This document shows, piece after piece, positions 1 through 5,569 of a stretch of 6,219 nt of DNA. Numbering within the stretch: the first letter of the stretch is position 1; every line of letters starts with the position of its first letter. Below the pieces are notes generated by a model, which was not told where the DNA came from, searched no databases, and saw only the letters and a program-made list of their open reading frames with translations. This stretch comes from an uncultured Oxalobacteraceae bacterium (lineage in GTDB: Bacteria > Pseudomonadota > Gammaproteobacteria > Burkholderiales > Burkholderiaceae): positions 1 to 6,219 of the forward strand of contig CAMLDH010000237.1 in the NCBI GenBank assembly GCA_946478765.1, given 5' to 3'. The position numbers and the translations under genes are program-made.

Positions 1-1226
1 GCATTGTCATTGCTGACCCGCGGTCGGCTAAACGACGCAGCCACGCCCAGAGACTCCAATGTGGCCAGCATGGTGGCGCCTTTCATCGCGCTGCCGTTAT
101 CCGAATGCAGCACCAGCGAACGCCCGGCCAACCCTTCGGCCAGACTGGCACGGCGCATCAACAGCGCCGCCAACTCGGCCGATTCTGCTACCTGCACTTC
201 ATGGCCAACGATCTTGCGGCTGAACACGTCCAGCATCATGTACCAGTAAAAATACTGGCCCTTTACCGCAGCCGGCATCCACGTGATATCCCAGCTCCAC
301 ACCTGGTTCGGACCGCCTGCGCAGTGGCTCGTCACGACGCGCTCGGCAGGCTTCTTCGCGCGTCCGCGGTGATGCTGCTGCGATGCCTGTTTCAACACCC
401 GATAAAAGCGCGACTCCGATGCCAGGTACACGCCCCGGTCGGCCAGCGTCGGCACGATCTGGGACGGCGGCAGGCTGGCGAATTCCGCGCTGTTGGCCAC
501 TGCCAGAATCTGCTCGCGCTCGGCCTCGCTGAGCTTGTGGGCAGGCGCCGGTCGAACGTTCGTCGTGCGGCCGTCGGCGCCCATCTCTTCATCACCTTCC
601 CGCACCCAGCGCTGCAACGTGCGCACACTCAATTCCAGTTCGGCACAGGCGCAATGCAAGCGGCAGCCGGCCTCTTGCGCTTCGCGGATCAACGCGACAC
701 ATAACCGGCGATCTGGGACGCTGATCAGTCTTCCTCTTTGTCTGTCCCCCCAGATCGCCTGGGCTTTTTTTCGCAGAACCAGCAGCGCCGCCGCTTCGGC
801 CAACGCTTTCTCCTTGCGGTGCAATTCCTTCTCCAATTGCCGGATGCGCTTCTGGTCTTGCTTCGACTGCTCGCGCTGGCTGCGCGCCTGCTCGCCCGCA
901 TTCGCATTGGCCGAACGGCACGCTTCGCGCCATGCGGCAATCTGCTCCGCGTACAGTCCCTTGCGCCGGCAATACTCGGCCAGCGCCGCTTCATTGAGGG
1001 CGGCCGTCTCCAGCACCACCGCAAACTTGTCTTCCGAGGACCATCCCTCGGCATTCTTCCCATCTCCCGGCACCGGCATTCCCTGATTCTTCAATTGACG
1101 CCGCCAAGTATAGAGCGTCTGCTCCGTGATCCCCGTCTCCTTTGCCAGTGCCGATACCGCTTTGTTCTCCGGTGGCATCATCCGCCGCAAGACCGCTTCT
1201 TTCCGTTCCGCTGAATATGCTTTCAC
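1..1226 (-). CDS. IS3-family transposase, OrfA and OrfB in one reading frame, 3' end missing
   Basis: This is a cut-and-paste/copy-out DDE transposase. The frame is open for 408 codons from a GTG at 1226 to the window edge. Residues 1-45 hold a helix-turn-helix (AKETGITEQTLYTWRR), and about 115-150 is a charged leucine-zipper-like helix ending LRKKAQAIWG, the usual end of OrfA in this group. OrfB starts without a break (ISVPDRR near 168). It has an HTH_21-like part and then the rve integrase core, with the first catalytic Asp in WSWDITWM (D313) and the second in LHSDNG (D376). The catalytic Glu would lie beyond the edge. GTG was chosen because MKAYS matches the usual OrfA start; the ribosome-binding site is weak (GAG about 5 bases upstream). 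OrfA and OrfB normally overlap and join by a -1 frameshift, so the fused frame is unusual. Confidence 0.93.
   Translation of the reverse strand, partial: MKAYSAERKEAVLRRMMPPENKAVSALAKETGITEQTLYTWRRQLKNQGMPVPGDGKNAEGWSSEDKFAVVLETAALNEAALAEYCRRKGLYAEQIAAWREACRSANANAGEQARSQREQSKQDQKRIRQLEKELHRKEKALAEAAALLVLRKKAQAIWGDRQRGRLISVPDRRLCVALIREAQEAGCRLHCACAELELSVRTLQRWVREGDEEMGADGRTTNVRPAPAHKLSEAEREQILAVANSAEFASLPPSQIVPTLADRGVYLASESRFYRVLKQASQQHHRGRAKKPAERVVTSHCAGGPNQVWSWDITWMPAAVKGQYFYWYMMLDVFSRKIVGHEVQVAESAELAALLMRRASLAEGLAGRSLVLHSDNGSAMKGATMLATLESLGVAASFSRPRVSNDN
746..771 (-). other. A7 and G6 homopolymer runs at the OrfA/OrfB junction
   Basis: On the minus strand the codons at the junction run CTG CGA AAA AAA GCC, then ATC TGG GGG GAC. 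This contains an A7 run (765-771) and a G6 run (746-751). In the present frame reading goes straight into OrfB. In the +1 frame after the G run, translation would end almost at once as TDKEED-stop, which looks like a normal OrfA C-terminus. One base more or less in either run therefore decides between a separate OrfA and a fused OrfAB. Whether slippage happens here cannot be seen from sequence. Confidence 0.6.
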
Positions 1227-1341
1227 TTCGACTCTTTGCCCGCCCCCGATAGGAGTTACTTCAATCAGGTGATGCGACAACTATTCTGACACCGGGGGAT
1301 TCGCTCACTCAGATTTATCATGTGTTTAAAGGGATTTTCGA

Positions 1342-1466
1342 GACAAAGGGACGAGGGGATGTTGAAAAGAGATGCCAGGTGATGAAAACCTTTGGTTTTC
1401 TAGGCCTTAAAACAAAGGGAACGCCTTGGCGGACATCCCTTTTCAACATCCCCTCGTCCCTTTGTC
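1342..1466. repeat. 33-bp near-perfect inverted repeat with 59-base centre
   Basis: The arms at 1342-1374 and 1434-1466 are complementary at 32 of 33 positions; the single mismatch is A1370 opposite C1438. The centre carries two further perfect hairpins: GAAAACC-TTT-GGTTTTC at 1384-1400, and a terminator-like stem at 1414-1442 that shares bases with the right outer arm. ACAAAGGGA occurs in both the left arm (1343) and the centre (1412), so either copy can pair with TCCCTTTGT near 1457. No obvious direct repeat flanks it. It could be a MITE or REP-like element, a terminator, or a structured RNA. No protein claim is made. Confidence 0.85.
1410..1442 (-). terminator. Possible intrinsic terminator, minus strand
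   Basis: Read on the minus strand this is AAAGGGA-TGTC-CGCC-AA-GGCG-T-TCCCTTT followed by GTTTT. The two-part stem has a short T tract after it. It would stop minus-strand transcripts coming from the 1467-1860 side. It competes with the large 1342-1466 stem for 1436-1442, so it may be only one of two alternative folds. Confidence 0.4.
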
Positions 1467-1749
1467 ATCGGGCGTCGTCCGACTTCACGCAGTCTTCATG
1501 GAAGTCACGCTACGATACACATTAGTAATATTGTCAAGCTCGTGTCTGACCGTGCCGACACTATGTCCCTGTTCTGCATCACCCGTTCCATAACCATACA
1601 AACATGGACCCCTCTTCTTTTTTCGCTTCCGGCGAAGCGCTTCCGTTTCCGTTTTGAGTACAGGCCGACAACCGTAGTCCTCAGAAATATCCCGACATTT
1701 TCCGTATCGACCTCTCGCAGAGGCGGCGTTTTGCTCTCTGCACACGCTC

Positions 1750-1778
1750 CCTGCGTACGTATCTAAAACGTGCGCAGG
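1750..1778. repeat. 11-bp stem-loop
   Basis: CCTGCGTACGT (1750-1760) pairs with ACGTGCGCAGG (1768-1778) across a 7-base loop, ATCTAAA. One pair is a G-U wobble on the plus-strand RNA. There is no T tract after either side, so it is not a typical terminator. It is the strongest single stem in the leader region of the Xre gene. Confidence 0.55.
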
Positions 1779-1836
1779 AGACACGTTTCCACCCCCGTCA
1801 CGTAACGGTGCCCATCGGTGAATATGGGCAGCACGT

Positions 1837-1862
1837 TTGAAAGCAACCCTTTCTTCTTTCAA
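1837..1862. promoter_or_regulatory. Possible operator dyad upstream of the Xre gene
   Basis: TTGAAAG (1837-1843) and CTTTCAA (1856-1862) form a perfect dyad with a 12-base spacer, ending 29 bases before the ATG of the helix-turn-helix gene. Xre-type proteins commonly bind such dyads and control their own promoters. No clear -35/-10 pair is visible, so the assignment is tentative. Confidence 0.3.
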
Positions 1863-1891
1863 GCGATTATTCGCATCTCATTTCACGCTCT

Positions 1892-2239
1892 ATGTCCGAG
1901 CGACATTCTTCCGATTTCTTGCGAACGTGCCGCCGTTCCGCAGGACTGACGCAAACCGAAGTCACCCGCTTGATGGGGTTCCAGAGTCGTACCCACCTCT
2001 CCCGTGTCGAGCGCGGCGAACGCACGCCGATGCTCGAACAGGCGCTTCGCTACGAGTTCCTGTTTGGCGTTCCTTTGCAAAAGATAGCGCCGAATCTGTG
2101 CGGTAAAGCCCTCAATGGATTATGGGAAGACATCGAGGACGAGTTGCGCGTTTGTGAGCGGCGCACCGATCCGAAGTCGCGGCGCAAGTACGACGTGCTT
2201 GCTGCGGCGAAAGAGCGGATTGAAGCTATCAGTTCATAA
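1892..2239 (+). CDS. Xre-type helix-turn-helix protein
   Basis: This 115-residue protein has a Cro/C1-type DNA-binding fold at about residues 9-62. The helix-turn-helix is clear: RRSAGLTQTEVTRLMGF, then THLSRVERGERTP with the conserved Ser-Arg-x-Glu-x-Gly pattern, then an Ala/Leu-rich helix leading to FLFGVPLQKIAP. The C-terminal 45 residues are charged and helical, and I recognise no effector domain there. ATG 1892 gives the expected N-terminal length, but no Shine-Dalgarno sequence precedes it. The stop lies 9 bases before the RuvC-like gene, so the two are probably co-transcribed. Small Xre proteins of this kind (ending in an Arg-rich helix) are often found beside RuvC-like genes in proteobacteria. 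It is probably a repressor of its own operon, or a DNA-binding partner of the RuvC-like protein; the exact role is unknown. Confidence 0.85.
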   Translation: MSERHSSDFLRTCRRSAGLTQTEVTRLMGFQSRTHLSRVERGERTPMLEQALRYEFLFGVPLQKIAPNLCGKALNGLWEDIEDELRVCERRTDPKSRRKYDVLAAAKERIEAISS

Positions 2240-2248
2240 CCATGGCCT

Positions 2249-2814
2249 ATGATCCACTCTCCAGAATATCCGCGTACCCTCGCGCTCTATGCGACACGGC
2301 GCGGAATCGCATTTGTTCTTTTCACTGCACCGCTTTCGCCCCACGACTGGGGCACCAAGGAAATCTGCGGCATGACCAAGCATGCGGACGGCGTGCGTGC
2401 GGCGAAGCAGCTTATCGCACGCTTCCGTCCGGATGTCGTCGTGATCGAGGATGCGCACGAGCATAGTTCACGTCGTTTCCCGCGCATTCGCGCGCTGTAT
2501 CGCGCTATTGCACGCCATGCGGCACGTGAAAATGTCACTGTCGTTTCGTATTCCCGCAAGGCGATTCAAGAGGCGTTTGCGGTCGCCGGGGGATCGACCA
2601 AGCACGACATCAATTGCGTCATCGTGGCTCTCATTCCGGAGCTTCTTCCTCGGCAGCCGCACAAGCGGCGGGCGGGGATGCGGAGCCCACCGCACAAGGG
2701 CTCTTCGATGCGGTAGCGCTCGGGCTCACGTTCTTTGCCGATACCGGGCGGCTCGATATTGCGCCAGCGTCAGGAGGAGAAGGGGAGGCACCACCAGCGA
2801 CCGTGGTTTCCTAA
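2249..2814 (+). pseudogene. RuvC/RNase H-like protein, interrupted by a -1 frameshift
   Basis: The first frame (2249-2716) encodes a 155-residue product; the rest of the protein continues in the -1 frame to the TAA at 2812. The order of motifs suggests a RuvC-like RNase H fold: a first strand LALYATRRGIAFVLF (residues 11-25), DWG (33-35), strand PDVVVIEDA with acidic E67/D68, SRR (74-76), STKHD (116-120) and PEL (130-132). The fourth acidic motif, FDAVALGLTFF, is only in the shifted frame. The switch point is at or near GGGG 2674-2677, where one extra G would restore one continuous protein of about 188 residues. The unshifted product ends in an unrelated tail and lacks the last acidic motif, so it is probably inactive unless slippage occurs. 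The first strand has Tyr where RuvC has its catalytic Asp. The assignment is by motif recall, so it is moderate; a nuclease or a non-catalytic DNA-junction binder are both possible. Confidence 0.62.
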
Positions 2815-2824
2815 CCGCAGTGCC

Positions 2825-2852
2825 TTGGTTTGTCGTTTCGCTGGCATACACT
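2825..2852 (+). promoter_or_regulatory. Possible sigma-70-like promoter for the lipoprotein gene
   Basis: TTGGTT (2825-2830) and TACACT (2847-2852) are separated by 16 bases and lie about 60 bases upstream of the lipoprotein ATG. Each hexamer matches the consensus only in part. A separate promoter makes sense because the gene differs in base composition from the pair upstream. Confidence 0.25.
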
Positions 2853-2914
2853 GCAATGGAGACGACGGAGTTGATGCAACCGCTAAGGGGGTAATACTTG
2901 AAAAGGAGTTTCTG

Positions 2915-3415
2915 ATGACATTACGGTTTGGTAATTATGCAATTGCTGTATATGTGGTTTTGCTCATGTCGTGTGCGAATCAAGAGATCGCGCAAATAGA
3001 GCACAAGCAGCTTGGTCCAGAAGCAATGGAAAACATTGCAGCCCTTAAGCAATCAGATCAACGGCCGCGATTAGCTTTGTGTGATCGTGGAAAAGATGGG
3101 CGTTATGCAAGTGAGGTGGCGGCGTATGACCTCTTGATGGGGACACTCTTCGATGTAAGGAACTCGGGAAGGCAATTCTATTACCTTGCTTTGTGGGAGG
3201 GTGGCAATAGTCTCATGTATCAATACGATGGCACAATCGGTGAGGTTCCGCTCACTCGAATGTTTGTTTTTCTGAGAAATAACGGTGCACCGGAGTTTGC
3301 AAAAAGCGTTGGCTTTCGGCGCTTTCCTCCGGGACGTACCCCCATTCCGAATGATTGCGTCATGAAAGATAATCCTGACGAAAAATTTCGTGCTTTTGCA
3401 GGTTGGCCGTATTGA
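2915..3415 (+). CDS. Predicted lipoprotein of unknown function
   Basis: This 166-residue protein starts at ATG 2915, preceded by AAGGAG (2903-2908) with a 6-base gap. The start is chosen on this site and on the signal peptide: a short basic N-terminus (MTLRFG), a hydrophobic stretch to about residue 19, and LLMSC, so Cys20 would be lipidated. Met at the -2 position makes the lipobox imperfect. The mature part is soluble, with no further membrane segment. It is rich in aromatic and charged residues (for example FYYLALWEGG around residues 88-97) and has a Cys pair (about 51 and 149). I recognise no family. Its base composition is clearly more A+T-rich than the genes on both sides, suggesting a separate origin. 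A terminator follows at 3485. It could be surface exclusion, an inhibitor or simply cargo; the sequence does not say. Confidence 0.75.
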   Translation: MTLRFGNYAIAVYVVLLMSCANQEIAQIEHKQLGPEAMENIAALKQSDQRPRLALCDRGKDGRYASEVAAYDLLMGTLFDVRNSGRQFYYLALWEGGNSLMYQYDGTIGEVPLTRMFVFLRNNGAPEFAKSVGFRRFPPGRTPIPNDCVMKDNPDEKFRAFAGWPY

Positions 3416-3484
3416 ATGTAGGTGTGTAGGAGTATTTTACATCCCTCAACGAAGCGTTTCGGAGAAGAGCGCACGATCAAAACA

Positions 3485-3525
3485 AAACCGCCTTCTCCTA
3501 TGATACAAGGCGGTTTCTGGTTTTT
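3485..3525 (+). terminator. Probable bidirectional intrinsic terminator
   Basis: AAACCGCCTT (3485-3494) and AAGGCGGTTT (3507-3516) form a perfect 10-bp stem with a 12-base loop. On the plus strand it is followed by CTGGTTTTT, and on the minus strand by TGTTTTG. It lies 70 bases after the lipoprotein stop and separates that gene from the recombinase leader. Confidence 0.75.
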
Positions 3526-3568
3526 CCACAGGTTGGATAGTGGAGCTATAGACAAGGGTGCGCTCCGC

Positions 3569-3592
3569 CGGCCTGCAAAAAGCCGCAGGCCG
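3569..3592. repeat. 8-bp stem-loop in the recombinase leader
   Basis: CGGCCTGC (3569-3576) pairs with GCAGGCCG (3585-3592) around an A-rich loop. A second, smaller GGC-AAAA-GCC element follows at about 3611-3620, next to a repeated CCGAGG. Together with the larger inverted repeat at 3626-3687, the 344 bases between the lipoprotein stop and the recombinase start are almost entirely foldable and contain no convincing gene. Confidence 0.55.
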
Positions 3593-3625
3593 CTCTTGAG
3601 CCCACTCCGAGGCAAAAGCCCGAGG

Positions 3626-3687
3626 AGAAGTGGGCCATGCCCATGATCGGCCATAACGAACGGTGATCGTGGGCATGGCCCGCTTCT
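3626..3687. repeat. 23-bp inverted repeat upstream of the recombinase
   Basis: The arms 3626-3648 and 3665-3687 are complementary at 21 of 23 positions, and the other two are G-U pairs in the plus-strand RNA. Each arm contains a small near-palindrome of its own, GGGC-CAT-GCCC and GGGC-ATG-GCCC. The repeat ends 73 bases before the recombinase ATG. It could be an attenuator hairpin in the leader RNA, or a pair of operator sites for a DNA-binding protein. Confidence 0.7.
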
Positions 3688-3748
3688 GCTTCGCCTTGAT
3701 GCGGATAGAGTTGCGAATGCGGTAGTCCTTTCCACAACGCCACACAAC

Positions 3749-3755
3749 AGGAGGT
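3749..3755 (+). promoter_or_regulatory. Strong ribosome-binding site of the recombinase
   Basis: AGGAGGT matches the Shine-Dalgarno consensus and lies 5 bases before the ATG at 3761. It fixes the recombinase start and contrasts with the absent or weak sites of the Xre and RuvC-like genes. Confidence 0.8.
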
Positions 3756-3760
3756 GGGCG

Positions 3761-5569
3761 ATGAAACTGAGTGACGCTGGCAAGCGAGCCGGCATCTGGA
3801 TTCGGGTATCGACCGACATGCAGGTTAAAGATGAAAGTCCGGAACACCATGAGCGCCGTGCGCGCCTGTATGCCGAAGCGAAGGGCTGGGACGTGATCGA
3901 GGTGTACCGCCTCGATGCGATGTCGGGAAAGACCGTGAAGGATTATCCCGAAACGAAACGGATGCTTGAGGATATCCGTACCGGCCATATCACCGGCCTG
4001 ATCTTTTCCAAGCTGGCACGGCTGGCGCGGAATACGAAAGAGCTCTTGGAGTTTGCGGAAATCTTCCGCGAATGCAATGCCGATCTGATTTCGCTTGCCG
4101 AATCCATCGACACGTCCACACCCGCAGGCCGCCTCTTCTACACGATGGTCGCGGCGATGGCGCAGTGGGAGCGGGAAGAAATCGCATCCCGCGTTTCTGC
4201 GTCGGTACCAATCCGCGCGCAGATGGGCAAACCGTTGGGTGGACAGGCACCGTTCGGCTATCAATGGCTCGACGGGAAACTCATTCCGCATCCCGACGAA
4301 GCGCCGGTCAGGAAGCTCTTGCATGAACTGTTCAAGGAACACAAGCGCAAGAAAACGGTCGCGCGCATCTTGAACGAGCGCGGGTTCTGTACACGGAACG
4401 GCTCGAAGTTTTCCGACACGACCGTGGGCCGTTTGATCCAGGACCCGACCGCGAAGGGGATTCGCCGCGCGAACTATACGCAGAGCACGAACAACAAGCG
4501 GGCATGGTCGATGAAGCCGGAACATGAATGGGTGCTCCTCGACGTGCCGGCGATTATTTCGGAAGAACTCTGGAGCGAATGCGAAGCGATTCTTTCTGGC
4601 CGCAAAGGAAGCCGGAAGCTGACGACGAAACAAGTGCGCCACCTGTTCGCCGGACTCACGTTCTGCCATTGCGGCGCGAAAATGTATGTGCCGTCCAATC
4701 AGCGCAATAAATATGTCTGCCAGCACTGCCGGAACAAGATGCCGGTCATCGACCTGGAAGCCATCTTCCATGAACAGCTCCAGCATTTCTTCTTTTCCAC
4801 GGAAGAACTCACGCACCACCTTTCCGCATTCGATGCAGTGATCAAGGCAAGGGAAGAGCTCTTTGCCATCCAGGAAAAGGAACGCAGGAAGCTGGAGGCA
4901 GAGATCGACAAGCTCTATGCGCTGTACCAGGCGGACGCGATCGACAAGCGCGGCTTTGCGGACAAGTACAAACCACTCCAGGCACGGCAAACTGCACTCG
5001 ATGACGAGATGCCCGCACTGCAAGCCGAAATCGTCGTACTCAAGATCACGCAGTTGTCCCAAGGGGAAATCATCAGCGAGGCGCGCGACCTGTACTCCCG
5101 CTGGCTGGAGTTGCCGCATGACGAGAAGCGCCGGATCGTGGAGGCGATCACGGAGAACATCATCATTGGCGAGGGGGAAGTGGAGATCAATCTGTATTAC
5201 GCGCCGACAATACCGAGGATAGGCAATAACGGGGGCGGGTCAGGGAGTTCCGGAGGGGGAAATAGTGATGACGAAGAAGGCTCCGCCTCTTCTTTACATT
5301 ATGGCGAAAGGGCGACGCAACGTCAGGGATTCATCGTAGCGATCAACTGGAAGCGCGCCGGGAAATCGGCTTGCCGCGCCGCGCGCGAGATCGTGATGTG
5401 GCCGGATTCGAGCGGCTCGCGCAATACCTCCAGTACGCGCCGGTCGAACTCCGGCAATTCGTCGAGGAACAGCACGCCGCGATGCGCCAGCGAGATCTCT
5501 CCGGGGCGCGGCGTGCTGCTGCCGCCGACCAGCGCCACGCCCGATGCGGTATGGTGCGGGGCGCGATAG
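3761..5569 (+). CDS. Large serine recombinase (site-specific integrase)
   Basis: This 602-residue protein is expected to join attachment sites on the element and in the chromosome through a serine-DNA link. The resolvase domain spans about residues 9-150: [11 protein letters not shown] with catalytic Ser17, the arginine-rich SKLARLARN (83-91), and the E helix [18 protein letters not shown]. The Recombinase domain follows (about 165-280, with [12 protein letters not shown]). A zinc ribbon has C302, C304, C320 and C323. A long coiled coil spans about 360-430, and the conserved end [23 protein letters not shown] reaches about 468. After the YYAP motif (482-485) there is a Gly/Ser-rich linker and an acidic patch. 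From about residue 523 to the stop the frame is antisense comM, so the last 80 residues are not family sequence. Family members I recall end soon after the YYAP region. The stop TAG (5567-5569) lies inside a GATA duplication. The domain set looks intact, so the enzyme is likely active; the effect of the foreign tail is unknown. Confidence 0.95.
   Translation: MKLSDAGKRAGIWIRVSTDMQVKDESPEHHERRARLYAEAKGWDVIEVYRLDAMSGKTVKDYPETKRMLEDIRTGHITGLIFSKLARLARNTKELLEFAEIFRECNADLISLAESIDTSTPAGRLFYTMVAAMAQWEREEIASRVSASVPIRAQMGKPLGGQAPFGYQWLDGKLIPHPDEAPVRKLLHELFKEHKRKKTVARILNERGFCTRNGSKFSDTTVGRLIQDPTAKGIRRANYTQSTNNKRAWSMKPEHEWVLLDVPAIISEELWSECEAILSGRKGSRKLTTKQVRHLFAGLTFCHCGAKMYVPSNQRNKYVCQHCRNKMPVIDLEAIFHEQLQHFFFSTEELTHHLSAFDAVIKAREELFAIQEKERRKLEAEIDKLYALYQADAIDKRGFADKYKPLQARQTALDDEMPALQAEIVVLKITQLSQGEIISEARDLYSRWLELPHDEKRRIVEAITENIIIGEGEVEINLYYAPTIPRIGNNGGGSGSSGGGNSDDEEGSASSLHYGERATQRQGFIVAINWKRAGKSACRAAREIVMWPDSSGSRNTSSTRRSNSGNSSRNSTPRCASEISPGRGVLLPPTSATPDAVWCGAR
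5273..5295 (+). terminator. Terminator-like hairpin inside the recombinase frame
   Basis: GAAGAAGGC and GCCTCTTC pair around a TCC loop, giving 8 pairs with one bulged A, followed by TTT. It sits at the island edge, about 30 bases before comM sequence begins. Just upstream, the -1 frame holds three adjacent stops, TAG TGA TGA (5263-5271). This is where one would expect the gene to end. The T tract is short, so confidence is limited. Confidence 0.4.
5310..5330. other. Island-chromosome attachment junction (attL or attR) in comM
   Basis: Read on the minus strand, comM coding sequence is intact through ATG AAT CCC TG, where ComM proteins continue NPCPCG. After CCCTG (5324-5328) the sequence departs and hits TGA at once. 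Weak similarity to the expected TGCCCGTGCGGC continues for some bases, as is usual when the element and chromosomal sites share a core, so the crossover cannot be placed to the base. The position immediately 3' of a large serine recombinase gene is typical for such enzymes. The partner junction with the comM 3' half is outside the window. Confidence 0.75.

Larger units (their letters stand above)
1..1291 (-). mobile_element. IS3-family insertion sequence, partial (one end beyond the window)
   Basis: The transposase frame fills 1-1226 and runs off the left edge, so roughly the last third of the element is missing. The visible terminus is inferred near 1291: read on the minus strand the sequence there begins TGTCAGAATAG, and the TG start fits IS3-family ends. 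The second terminal repeat lies outside the window, so neither the repeat pair nor the target duplication can be confirmed. Non-coding DNA between the terminus and the GTG start is only about 65 bases, normal for an IS. The element lies on the far side of the island genes from the comM junction, so it is most likely a later insertion into the island. Confidence 0.85.
1467..1891. other. Hairpin-rich stretch without a convincing gene
   Basis: This stretch lies between the large inverted repeat and the Xre gene. It holds several compact stems: GACTTC/GAAGTC at about 1480-1505, CGCTTC-CGGC-GAAGCG at 1624-1639, an 11-bp stem at 1750-1778, and GCCCAT/ATGGGC at 1810-1829. A minus-strand open frame of 125 codons (1485-1862) covers it, with a run of Arg/Lys residues in the middle. 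I recognise no domain, its codon use is mixed, and no good ribosome-binding site precedes it, so it is not called as a gene. A structured non-coding RNA or the long leader of the Xre gene are alternatives. Confidence 0.45.

Noticed and set aside
105..1214. Several plus-strand open frames of about 160-200 codons over the insertion sequence.
   Set aside because: They are antisense to the transposase, whose own frame is open for 408 codons with clear domains.
1342..1466. CRISPR array or tRNA gene in the repeat-rich region.
   Set aside because: There is no regularly spaced direct repeat with spacers, and the stems do not form a tRNA cloverleaf with the usual conserved arm sequences.
1322..1525. 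A 67-codon plus-strand frame across the large inverted repeat.
   Set aside because: It is formed by the two repeat arms, has no domain and no ribosome-binding site.
1485..1862. Group II intron or retron RNA.
   Set aside because: No domain V-like hairpin was found and there is no reverse transcriptase gene in the window.
3626..3687. The inverted repeat upstream of the recombinase as the element's attP site.
   Set aside because: In the integrated state attP is split between the two island ends, and the comM junction shows one half lies downstream of the gene at about 5324. An intact palindrome upstream therefore cannot be attP.
3446..5119. A 557-codon open frame on the minus strand opposite the recombinase.
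   Set aside because: It lies wholly antisense to a clearly recognised recombinase, starts without a good ribosome-binding site and has no recognisable domain. It is the expected by-product of the G+C-rich codon use of the plus-strand gene.
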